Shown here in pieces: positions 55,091 to 63,360 of a stretch of 64,000 bases of DNA (its first letter is position 1; the number at the start of each line of letters is the position of its first letter). Position numbers and translations under genes: made by a program. The stretch lies in assembly GCF_900110925.1 (NCBI RefSeq), contig NZ_FOFP01000004.1, positions 169,250-233,249 of the forward strand. The letters are read 5' to 3'. The stretch is from Pseudomonas cuatrocienegasensis. GTDB lineage: Bacteria; Pseudomonadota; Gammaproteobacteria; Pseudomonadales; Pseudomonadaceae. The notes beneath the pieces are model-generated. The model saw nothing but the letters and a program-made list of their open reading frames with translations, did no database searches and had not been told where the DNA came from.

Positions 55091-56095
55091 TTAACAGCGG
55101 GGCGCCAGGGCGCTTAGGCGAAAGTCGCGCGGCGCCATCTCATGCACCCGGCGGAAGGCGCGGGTGAAGTCCGAGGCACTGCCAAAACCCAGGCTGTAGG
55201 CAATATCCAGTACCGGCGTCTGTGGGCATTTGAACAGTTGCTCGGCAGCTTCGCGCAAGCGGCAGCGCAGGATATAGGCCGCGAGCCCACCTTCGTGCTC
55301 GAACAGGCGGTAGACCGTGGCCCGCGGCAGCCTTAGGTCCAGCAGCACACGCTCCGGTGACAGCTCGTCGCTGTACAGGTTGTGCTTTATATAGCGGCGC
55401 ACACGGCTGAACATCAGGCTGCGCGCGGCGGCCCGTGCATTGCCGCTGAGCTTGGCCTGTTTGGTAAAGGCACCCAGCAGCGATTGCGCGCTGTATTCGA
55501 GGGCCATCAGCGCCTCATGAGGCGGCACCGCAGGCAACTCGTGGGCAAGTGCCTGCAGGTGTTCGATGAGGATGCCGGCCTCGGTCTGGCGCGAGTCCAG
55601 AACCCGGCCATGCAGCGATTCGGCGTCGGGGAACAGGCTGTCCACGCAGGCGCGCGGGGCGAACAACGACAGCACGCGACAGGCGCTGCGCTGCATACGC
55701 AACGGCTGGTTGAGGTCCAGCAGCAGAATGCCAGCCGAGTAGGGCGCCCGGTTGTTGTGCGCTTTGCTCGGGCCGAGGCTCATACCACCGTTGATAAACA
55801 CCTGGAATACGTAATCGCGCTTGTTATCCGTGGAGATACGGGCCAGCGAGCGGCTCAGCAGCAGCGGGTCACTGTAGCAGTCGGTGAGTGTCCACTCGCC
55901 CAGCCGGTAGCGGTCAATTGCCGCGAGAAACGGCTGCTCGAGTTGCCACTTGGCCGGCAGCACATCGATCACATGACCGACCCGTTCTCGCCAGGCCAGC
56001 AGTTGCTGGTGCATGGGCACCTGGCCGACATCGAAGCGGTCATGGGCGAGGTGCGTCAGGTGCGGCTGATGAATAAGAGCGCCGGGCTGCAGCAT
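55091..56095 (-). CDS. AraC-family transcriptional regulator
   Basis: About 334 residues with an AraC-binding-like N-terminal region and a C-terminal double helix-turn-helix (RVLLDLRLPRATVYRLFEHE and IAYSLGFGSASDFTRAFRRV). ATG 56095 is chosen; an upstream in-frame ATG at 56155 is possible, and neither has a strong ribosome site. It is divergent from the Tad-like locus 235 bases away, which it might regulate. Confidence 0.87.
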   Translation of the reverse strand: MLQPGALIHQPHLTHLAHDRFDVGQVPMHQQLLAWRERVGHVIDVLPAKWQLEQPFLAAIDRYRLGEWTLTDCYSDPLLLSRSLARISTDNKRDYVFQVFINGGMSLGPSKAHNNRAPYSAGILLLDLNQPLRMQRSACRVLSLFAPRACVDSLFPDAESLHGRVLDSRQTEAGILIEHLQALAHELPAVPPHEALMALEYSAQSLLGAFTKQAKLSGNARAAARSLMFSRVRRYIKHNLYSDELSPERVLLDLRLPRATVYRLFEHEGGLAAYILRCRLREAAEQLFKCPQTPVLDIAYSLGFGSASDFTRAFRRVHEMAPRDFRLSALAPRC

Positions 56096-56329
56096 GGGCG
56101 AAGGTCTCAGGAGGATACCCACATGGTGTGTGGGGGCAGTGGTGCCGCGCATCATTGCACGCTCACCTTGGCAACACTACGGCCATCGGCCGTCACGGGG
56201 CAGTAAAACTGCAACGCAGGGTCAAGTCCGTCGATTTGCCGGGCAGCATAATGATGGCACTTGCCATGTGCTGTTGATCCCCAGGCCGCTGGCAAGGCCC
56301 CATGCACCTGCACTTTCAGGGAAGTAACC

Positions 56330-56593
56330 ATGAATTTCAAAATGCGCGCCCGCCAGCTTGGCCAAGGGATGACCGAGTACATCATCATCGTAGCGCTGAT
56401 CGCGATTGCCGCGATTGTCGTCTACAACCTGTTTGGCGACACGGTGCGCGGCCAGGTCGGTGATATGGCAGCCGAGCTGGGTGGCGGCACCGCCAGTGGT
56501 AGCGGCGCCACCAAGGGTGCAGCCGCAGGCGCTGAAGCGGCCAACGACACCTATAACCTGGGTGACTTCAAACAAAGCGAGACCGGCGAGTAA
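56330..56593 (+). CDS. Flp-type (type IVb) pilin
   Basis: An 87-residue prepilin with the class III/Flp cleavage site G|QGMTEYIIIV (after residue 11; Glu5 and Tyr6 of the mature form present), a hydrophobic helix, and a small Gly/Ala/Ser-rich tail. It is the likely major subunit of the pilus encoded by this locus. AGGGAAG precedes ATG 56330. Confidence 0.88.
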   Translation: MNFKMRARQLGQGMTEYIIIVALIAIAAIVVYNLFGDTVRGQVGDMAAELGGGTASGSGATKGAAAGAEAANDTYNLGDFKQSETGE

Positions 56594-56618
56594 CAGGCCC
56601 CGCATAGCGCTAAGCCTC

Positions 56619-58634
56619 GTGGGCACTCTGCGCCAGGGCGGCCAGGCGATGATTGTCGGCCTGTTGTTTATGGGCATGATCGTGATCGCCATGCTGCTGG
56701 TCTACAACCACGGCATCCTCACCCGCGACCGGGTGCAGCTGGAGAACGCCGCCGATGCTGCGGTGTATTCGCAAGCCAAGCTGTTTGCGCGCAATCAGAA
56801 CTTTATCGCCTATACCAACCGGGCGATGGTCGCCAACGAGATGTCCATCGGCCAGATGGTGGCCATGATGTCCTGGGCCAAGCGCTACCAGAACATCCCG
56901 CAGTGGGTGAACCAGTTCCCCCATTACCAGATTCCGATTGCGCCGCCAGCGCCCAAGCCGTCGTTCAGTGAAGTGCTCTATGCGGTGTACTCGCCCTATA
57001 TCGCTCTGGGTATCGGGGTTAATGGTGTGGCCAATGCCATGGTCGGCTTCTACCCGACCACCGTCTCCTACTTCAACATGGCGCTGTCGATGTTCCAGAA
57101 GGCCTTCGCGGTAGCGACCGTCGAGGCGCAGATGGAGGGCATGCTGGATGTCGTGGCGGCGCATCAGAATCGCTCCCTGGCCGACCCCGGCGATGAGCTG
57201 TACATCCCCATGCTCGGCTACTTCTTCCTCGCGCAAAACACCGCGCTGACCTACTTCGGCGACAAGTTCAGCTACGAGAGCCTGCGCAATGCTGCCAATG
57301 CGGTGGCCGGTGGCGTGGGTAAAAATGCGGTCAACTCGTTCCTCGGCAGCGGCGATGGTCCGGCCACGATGCTGGTGGACACCAACCCTGGGCGCTACAG
57401 CGACCCCAACTCGGCGGCGGCCACCAACAGCAATGCCCGCACGGCCTACAAGCAGTTCGCGGCGATGATCAACGGCGGGCGCAACGACTGGCTGAGCAAT
57501 CGTTCGTTTCCGCTAACGACGCCGACCATCACGTCGCCGGAATTGCCGTTCTTTCTCGGCCCGCTGGTGATCAGTCTGCAGTTTTCCCTGCAGGCTGGCT
57601 CGTACAACGACGGCGGCACGGCCTATCGCTACAACCCTGAGCGGACCAACTCCAATAACGACAAGATCGAGCGTTATGCCTGGACCTCGTTTGACTCGAC
57701 CTCCCTGGGCTTCACGCTGGGCATCAAGCTGGGTGTCGATCTGTGCATCTGGCTCCCCTTTGTCGGCAAGCAGTGCTTCGGCATTTACCACCCCGACCCG
57801 TTCACCATAACCCTGGGCATGCCCATAGGCGCGGCGACCACCCAACTGGTGGCCGAGCAGGCCGATGCCATGCGCCGAGCGGCCCAGTGGGGCAAGACCG
57901 GCATGAGCCAGCCAGGGCCTGACGGCATGTACGGCCATGTCTTCGATGAAGTGCATCGGGTGACCAACCTGTGGGGCAATGCGATGCAGACCTACGGCAC
58001 GCTGCCTACAGACGTGTCGACCAACTACGCCGGTCCGCCGGCGTTCTTCTCCCTGAATCCGGCGTTTGCCAGCAAGGGCACCAGCCACGAGTTCAGCATT
58101 GCCGTGGCCAAGCGCCTGAGCGATGTGCCGACCACCGACAGTGCGGACGGGCTCAACCTGAATGCCCCAGCCGGCAATAACCTGCACCGCTTCCAACTGG
58201 ACACCACCAGCGCCCGCGATGACGGCGCCGAGGTGCTGTGGCGCGAAGCCGATGCCCTGATGACGGTGTCCTCGGCGGAAACCTACTTCGCCAGCCCGCG
58301 CAGTACCGGGGAAGTCGCCAGCCAGTACAGCCCGTTCTGGGACGCGCGCCTGCGCGAGCCGAGTGAGATCACCCGGCGCATCGCCAATGGTGAGCTGGAC
58401 CCGTTCCAGCTGCTTGCCGATCTGAACCTGAGCGATGGCGTGATGGGCGTGGCGCGCTGGGTGATCGACATGACCCTCAACCAGTTGGTCGACCCGGCCA
58501 AGGCGCAGATCCTCGGCGAGGTGCCGTGGCCGGTCAAACCCCTGGCCGAAAAGGTCGTCAATGGCGTGGTCGATACCGTCGGCGGCGCGGCTCGGGACGC
58601 CACCCTGAGCGAAATCGGGAGCTACAGCCCATGA
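56619..58634 (+). CDS. TadG-like pilus-associated protein
   Basis: About 671 residues. A pilin-like N-terminal helix (GGQAMIVGLLFMGMIVIAML) and the TadG/TadE-type sequence RVQLENAADAAVYSQAK are followed by a large predicted extracytoplasmic domain. The conserved Glu5 of TadE-type pseudopilins is absent. The frame is open much further upstream, overlapping the pilin gene; GTG 56619 is the most sensible start but lacks a good ribosome site. Its stop overlaps the next start. Confidence 0.75.
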   Translation: MGTLRQGGQAMIVGLLFMGMIVIAMLLVYNHGILTRDRVQLENAADAAVYSQAKLFARNQNFIAYTNRAMVANEMSIGQMVAMMSWAKRYQNIPQWVNQFPHYQIPIAPPAPKPSFSEVLYAVYSPYIALGIGVNGVANAMVGFYPTTVSYFNMALSMFQKAFAVATVEAQMEGMLDVVAAHQNRSLADPGDELYIPMLGYFFLAQNTALTYFGDKFSYESLRNAANAVAGGVGKNAVNSFLGSGDGPATMLVDTNPGRYSDPNSAAATNSNARTAYKQFAAMINGGRNDWLSNRSFPLTTPTITSPELPFFLGPLVISLQFSLQAGSYNDGGTAYRYNPERTNSNNDKIERYAWTSFDSTSLGFTLGIKLGVDLCIWLPFVGKQCFGIYHPDPFTITLGMPIGAATTQLVAEQADAMRRAAQWGKTGMSQPGPDGMYGHVFDEVHRVTNLWGNAMQTYGTLPTDVSTNYAGPPAFFSLNPAFASKGTSHEFSIAVAKRLSDVPTTDSADGLNLNAPAGNNLHRFQLDTTSARDDGAEVLWREADALMTVSSAETYFASPRSTGEVASQYSPFWDARLREPSEITRRIANGELDPFQLLADLNLSDGVMGVARWVIDMTLNQLVDPAKAQILGEVPWPVKPLAEKVVNGVVDTVGGAARDATLSEIGSYSP

Positions 58635-59533
58635 GCGCCGGTTACGGTTACACGCCCAGGCGCTGCCAGGGCCAGGCCATGACCGAGTTCGTGGTGATGA
58701 CCAGCGGCGTGCTGCTGATCCTGTTTCTTGTCGTACCGGCGCTGGGCAAGCTGCTCGACATGAGCTTCCAGACCCAGGTACTGGCGCGCTATGTCGCCTG
58801 GGAGCGCACCGTCTGGTACGACCTCGGCAATCGCCCCGGGGAAACCAGCGAACCGGGCACGGACATCGCCCTGCGCAGCGACAACGACATCGCCGCCACC
58901 GCGCAGAAGCGCCTGCTGAGTTTTACGAAAACCCCTGAATTGCTCTCGGGCAACGACATCAGCGGGCCGGGTGACAACGCGCAGCATGCGCTGTGGCGCT
59001 GGAGCAATGGCCAGCAGATGCTTAGCGGCGGCGGCCTGGACAGCGGCAGTCTGGCGGCCCGTGACACGTCCTCGGTGGCCTACAAGGTGCTGGGTGTCTA
59101 CAACGACGGCATGGACCTGCTGATGAAGCCCCTGAGCATGCTGAAAATCCAGAAGGATGAGGACTTTCTGCAGGTCGCCCACCCGGTCAACAACTACTTC
59201 AGCCCCAGTGTCGCCCTGCAGGTCAACCTGGCCGGTAGCGGCGCAGAAGGCAGCGCTCGGCTCGGCTTTCTACCCACCAGCCTGACTCTGCGCGCCAATA
59301 GCGCGGTGCTCGCCGACGGCTGGAATGCCCAGGGCGACCACCACTTCAAGGAGCGGGTGGATGACTTTGCCATCGGCACCATGATGGACAACGCCGTGGT
59401 CAACGCGGTGATCGATGTGGTCGGCATCTTCGAGCCGTCGTTCGGCGATGTCGATTTCGCCGCCATCGATATCACCCCCATCCCGCAAGCCCCGGTGAAG
59501 TGCGACTACGGCTTCTGTTACTTCAATGAATAG
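58631..59533 (+). CDS. TadE-like pseudopilin
   Basis: A 300-residue protein with a prepilin-type site G|QAMTEFVVM (after residue 14; Glu5 present), a single N-terminal membrane helix and a long extracytoplasmic domain. It ends with two cysteines, KCDYGFCYFNE. This is longer than ordinary TadE proteins. It overlaps the TadG-like stop and, by eight bases, the next gene. Confidence 0.78.
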   Translation: MSAGYGYTPRRCQGQAMTEFVVMTSGVLLILFLVVPALGKLLDMSFQTQVLARYVAWERTVWYDLGNRPGETSEPGTDIALRSDNDIAATAQKRLLSFTKTPELLSGNDISGPGDNAQHALWRWSNGQQMLSGGGLDSGSLAARDTSSVAYKVLGVYNDGMDLLMKPLSMLKIQKDEDFLQVAHPVNNYFSPSVALQVNLAGSGAEGSARLGFLPTSLTLRANSAVLADGWNAQGDHHFKERVDDFAIGTMMDNAVVNAVIDVVGIFEPSFGDVDFAAIDITPIPQAPVKCDYGFCYFNE

Positions 59534-60197
59534 TCCATGGCGGCGGGTCCTCGTCCTGTGCATGGGATTGCTGCCCAGCAACCTGGCCCATGCTGCCTGC
59601 GACTTCGACGATTTTCCGGTGCTCGACGAAATGGTTGTGGCCAGCATTGCCGAGCAATTGCAGTGGAACAACCAGCCGATGAACGTCAAGGCCTTCAGCC
59701 TTGATGGGCCGCTGTCGACGGTCCTCGCTTTTTACAGCGAGCAATGGCAGGGCGCGGTGGACGTTACCCGCTTTGGCGAGTGGCAGCAGGTGCTGCACAT
59801 CAGCGAGGCCTGCCTGATGCTGGTTCAGGTGCAGGCGCACCAGGGCAAGAGCACCGGCCGGCTGATGCTGGTCAACCCGCCGGCCGAAGCGCTGGCAACC
59901 CGCGCCCTCGGCAGCGGCGTACCGATGCCGCCCGATGCCGTGGTAGTCAGCGATATGCAGACCGACGACGCGGGCCGTGAAGGGCAACTGGTGATGCTCG
60001 CCAGCACCGAAAGCCTGGAAGACAACCTGCGCTGGTACCAGAGCGAAATGCTCCGTGGCGGCTGGCAAGCCAACCATGTGGCGCAGCAGCAGAATGACGC
60101 CACGCTGATCTACAGCAAGGGCCGCAAACAGTTCGCGGTGGTGCTGCTGCGCCACGAGGGCTTCACCCAGATTCTGCTCAACCGGATGGAGCAGTGA
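59526..60197 (+). CDS. Secreted protein of unknown function in the pilus locus
   Basis: A 223-residue protein with a Sec signal peptide (VLVLCMGLLPSNLAHA|A) and a mature part without recognised domains; WYQSEMLRGGWQANHV suggests two alpha-beta repeats. It overlaps its neighbours on both sides, so it is an integral part of the operon. Confidence 0.75.
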   Translation: MNSPWRRVLVLCMGLLPSNLAHAACDFDDFPVLDEMVVASIAEQLQWNNQPMNVKAFSLDGPLSTVLAFYSEQWQGAVDVTRFGEWQQVLHISEACLMLVQVQAHQGKSTGRLMLVNPPAEALATRALGSGVPMPPDAVVVSDMQTDDAGREGQLVMLASTESLEDNLRWYQSEMLRGGWQANHVAQQQNDATLIYSKGRKQFAVVLLRHEGFTQILLNRMEQ

Positions 60198-61285
60198 TGC
60201 GCCGGCAATGGGGTCAGGCCATGGCCGAGTACCTGGTAGTCCTGGGCGTCAGCGGCAGCCTGATCGCTGCGCTGACGCTGTTGCCCTGCGACGAGGCCCA
60301 GAGCAGCAAAGGCTGTATCCCGACCATTCTCGATGCCCTGCACAACAACTACCAAAGCTACTCCGCCTCGCTGAGCGGCGTGCAGGACTATGGCCAGTTG
60401 GCCGTTGCCGCGCCGCCCAGCAGCACGCCGCCGGCCAGTGATGATGACAGTGACGATGCCGACCAAGGCGAGCAAACCGGCGAGACGCCAGACACGGCGA
60501 CCGAGACCCTGCAGGTGCTAGAGGTCGCCGACAGCACCGGCAAGGTGATTGGTACCGTGCAGAACGGTCGGGTGATTGATGCCAATGGCAACGACATCGG
60601 CGCCTACCTGTACGACGTAACAAACAGCACCAGCACGGTGGTGATCGACGGCCAGACGGTTGTCGTCAGCCTGAATACGCCGGTCATCGGCAGCGACGGC
60701 AAGGCGGCGGTGCTCAAAGCCTTCGTCAACGCCCAGGGCCAGGTGGTGGGCTTTGGCTATTTTGAGGCCGACAGGTTTTACGACGCCTTCAGAGCCAACA
60801 AGGTCGGCGTGCCCAGCGGCACCCAGGCGGTGGCGATTCGCCCGGTGAAAACCCGTGACGACAAGGGCAACGACCAACCCTACGGCTACGAGGCCGGCGG
60901 CTACATCTACTCGCAGCTAACCGTGCTCACCCCCCAGAGCACCTATGCCACCAGCCTGGTCGCCGATGGCGAACTGCTTGAGATGCGCTTCTCCGAGGCG
61001 GATACCGCGGGTGTGTGGAGCGACTACTCCAGCTGCGTGGTGCGCGAGCCGGGTTGGACCCGCCGCGAGCTGAGTGGTTATGCGGGCAGCGGCAACTTCA
61101 CCTTCAACAAATTCGACGCCATCAACATGAGCACGAGCAACCACACCGCCGTGGCGACCCCCGAGAAAATCAGCGGGTTTATAGAGGCCGGCGAGGTGGG
61201 CGCCGGCGGTTGTGCAGGGCGTTGGGTGCTGCAGGAAGGCGCTGCGGACTGGACCCTGAGCGGGCCTTTCGCGCGGGTGCAGTAA
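60197..61285 (+). CDS. Large type IVb pseudopilin carrying a CpaB-type repeat
   Basis: A 362-residue protein. A prepilin site G|QAMAEYLVVLG (after residue 6; Glu5-Tyr6 present) and helix are followed by a linker rich in Asp, Thr and Pro (about 73-103). Then comes a segment STGKVIGTVQNGRVIDANGN (112-131), closely like the repeats in the next gene's CpaB, a second weaker unit (VNAQGQVVGFGYFE), and a C-terminal globular domain. ATG 60197 follows GGAG at 60188. Confidence 0.78.
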   Translation: MRRQWGQAMAEYLVVLGVSGSLIAALTLLPCDEAQSSKGCIPTILDALHNNYQSYSASLSGVQDYGQLAVAAPPSSTPPASDDDSDDADQGEQTGETPDTATETLQVLEVADSTGKVIGTVQNGRVIDANGNDIGAYLYDVTNSTSTVVIDGQTVVVSLNTPVIGSDGKAAVLKAFVNAQGQVVGFGYFEADRFYDAFRANKVGVPSGTQAVAIRPVKTRDDKGNDQPYGYEAGGYIYSQLTVLTPQSTYATSLVADGELLEMRFSEADTAGVWSDYSSCVVREPGWTRRELSGYAGSGNFTFNKFDAINMSTSNHTAVATPEKISGFIEAGEVGAGGCAGRWVLQEGAADWTLSGPFARVQ

Positions 61286-61331
61286 GGCGTCAAGGGCGCG
61301 GGGCGGCGCATCAATTTATTTAGGAGTGGGC

Positions 61332-63212
61332 ATGCAAGCGGTATCGGCAAGCAAGTTGGTCATCATCGCGGTGGTCTGTGGGCTCCTGGCCACAGGCGCG
61401 GCCTGGATGTACCTGAAAAACAAGGAAGACCAGTACCGCCAGGCCTATAAACCGGTGGTCGAGCAAAAAATTGCGCTGATCGTGCCGCGTCTGGACATCG
61501 CCAAAGCCGAAGTCATGACCAAGGAAAAGGTCGCCGTGCTCGAAGTGCCGGCCGCCTTTATTCCCTCCGGAGCTGTGCTCGCCCAGGACTGGAAGACCCT
61601 CGAAGGACGCATGGTCACCACGCCCCTGCAAAAGGGTAAGCCGATTACCTGGAGCGCTGTGGAGGGCAGTGCGGTGTCGCGCTTTTCCGAGAACGTCGAG
61701 CTGGGCAAACGCGCCAAGACGGTGAAGATCAGCAAGATCAACTCTTTCGATGGCCTGCTGCGCCCCGGCGACCATATCGACCTGCTCGGCAACTTCAGCG
61801 CCGGCGACATCGGCCTGCAAAAGCAGCCCAACTACGCCGACGACGTGATCATCAACGTGCTGGAGAACGTCGTGCTGCTGGCGGCCGGGCGTGAGGACGC
61901 CAGCGGGCGCAAGTACGAAACCTTCTACGACCAGAACTCGGCCGACGGCTTCAACATGAACTTCTCCACCGTCACCCTGATGCTCACACCGCAACAGGTG
62001 GCGCGGGTCGAACTGGCGGAAAAGAGCGGCGAGCTGGTCGCAGTGTTGCGCCACCCGAAAGACACCAGCCTAAGCCCCATCGGCCAGGTCACCGTGGCCA
62101 ACCTGCTCGACCCGCCACCCAACGAAACCATTGACGTGGTGCTCGACAGCAGCGGCAACCTGGTCGGCCGTATCGTCGGCGACAACGTGGTCGATGCCAG
62201 CGGGCAGATCGTCGGCAAAGTGGTCGATGGCAAGGCCGTGGGCTTCGATGGCACGAGCCTCGGCCAGGTGCTTGAACAGGTGGACGCCAATGACCCGCTG
62301 CTGCGCGTGCGCGAACGCGCCGATGTGGTTCGCGATGCCCAGGGCAACGTGGTCGGCCGGGTGGTCGATGGCCAAGTGATCGATGCCAGCGGCAAGCCCA
62401 TCGGCACCCTGAAAAATGGTCTGGCGGTAGGCCTTAAAGGCGAAGCGCTGGGGCGGGTCGAGCGCAATGTCGCGCTGGATGCGCGCGGTCATGTGGTCGA
62501 TATGAGCCTGTCCAATGCCCAGCCGGCCGCTGCCGCTACTGAACAACAGGTGGTACGCGATGCCAGCGGCAAGGTGATCGGCCGGGTGCAGGGCAACCAA
62601 GTGGTGGATGCCAACGGCCAGGTCGTCGGGCAGCTCAAGGACGGCAAGGCCATCGGCCTGGACGGCAAGGACCTGGGCCAGGTAGCGAGCATTCTGGTCG
62701 ATGCCCAGGGCCAGGAAATCGGCCAGGTAGCCGATGTGGTGCGCGACGCCAGCGGCAAGGTGATTGGCCGTGTGCAGGGCGAGCAGATCGTCGATGCCAA
62801 CGGCCAGGTTGTCGGGCAGCTCAAGGACGGCAAAGCGATCGGCCTGGACGGCAAAGACCTCGGTCAGGTGGCGCGGGCGGTACTCGATGCCAAGGGCCAG
62901 GAAGTGGTGCAGCGCGGCAATGTGGTGCGCGATGCCAGCGGCAAGGTGCTGGGCACCACGCGGGGTAATCAGGTGATCGACAGCCAGGGCCGGGCGATCG
63001 GCACCCTGGTCGACGGCCAGGTGGTCGCAGCCGACGGCAAGGTGCTGGCCACTGGAGTCAGCGTTACGCCGCAACCCCAACTGGCCACCACCAGCCCGCG
63101 CGGCAGCGACGACGCACAGAACAAGATCACCGCCAGCCGGATGGTGCAGTTCATCCCAGGGGGGACCGGCAAGGGCGGGGTCACACCGATGCAAAGCATT
63201 CGCCTGGAATAA
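61332..63212 (+). CDS. CpaB/RcpC-type Flp pilus assembly protein with C-terminal repeats
   Basis: A 626-residue protein. The first about 262 residues are CpaB/RcpC: a membrane anchor (9-27), an SAF-like domain (EVPAAFIPSGAVLAQDWKTL) and RPGDHIDLLGNF with VTLMLTPQQVARVELAEKSG. The remainder (268-575) is five repeats of about 62 residues with the consensus VVRDASGKVIGRVQG, QVVDANGQVVGQLKDGKAIG, LDGKDLGQV. CpaB proteins are normally about 250-350 residues, so the repeat part is extra. GGAG (61323) sets ATG 61332. Confidence 0.88.
   Translation: MQAVSASKLVIIAVVCGLLATGAAWMYLKNKEDQYRQAYKPVVEQKIALIVPRLDIAKAEVMTKEKVAVLEVPAAFIPSGAVLAQDWKTLEGRMVTTPLQKGKPITWSAVEGSAVSRFSENVELGKRAKTVKISKINSFDGLLRPGDHIDLLGNFSAGDIGLQKQPNYADDVIINVLENVVLLAAGREDASGRKYETFYDQNSADGFNMNFSTVTLMLTPQQVARVELAEKSGELVAVLRHPKDTSLSPIGQVTVANLLDPPPNETIDVVLDSSGNLVGRIVGDNVVDASGQIVGKVVDGKAVGFDGTSLGQVLEQVDANDPLLRVRERADVVRDAQGNVVGRVVDGQVIDASGKPIGTLKNGLAVGLKGEALGRVERNVALDARGHVVDMSLSNAQPAAAATEQQVVRDASGKVIGRVQGNQVVDANGQVVGQLKDGKAIGLDGKDLGQVASILVDAQGQEIGQVADVVRDASGKVIGRVQGEQIVDANGQVVGQLKDGKAIGLDGKDLGQVARAVLDAKGQEVVQRGNVVRDASGKVLGTTRGNQVIDSQGRAIGTLVDGQVVAADGKVLATGVSVTPQPQLATTSPRGSDDAQNKITASRMVQFIPGGTGKGGVTPMQSIRLE
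62550..62921 (+). repeat. Near-identical 186-bp tandem repeat within cpaB
   Basis: Units 3 and 4 of the CpaB repeat (starting 62550 and 62736) are nearly identical at the DNA level, indicating a recent duplication in a region that can expand or contract. Confidence 0.8.
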
Positions 63213-63245
63213 AGTCCATGTCCGGTTGGCTGCCGCACATGCTCT

Positions 63246-63293
63246 GTAGGAGCGAATTTATTCGCGATTGCTATCGCCAATAAATTCGCTCTC
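63246..63293. repeat. TAGGAGCGAATTTATTCGCG-type palindrome
   Basis: TAGGAGCGAATTTATTCGCG and AATAAATTCGCTCTCG are inverted; same family as at 12.9 kb. It lies between cpaB and the secretin gene within the pilus locus. Confidence 0.75.
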
Positions 63294-63360
63294 GCAACAC
63301 ACCGATCTGCCAGCACAGCGGCCATGCAACCGCTGCACATAAGAAACGCTAGGGCTCGAT

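Noticed and set aside
54272..55167. Several open frames of 77-104 codons, both strands, with similar proteins
   Set aside because: They are translations of the tandem repeat; similarity comes from the DNA repeat and there are no ribosome sites.
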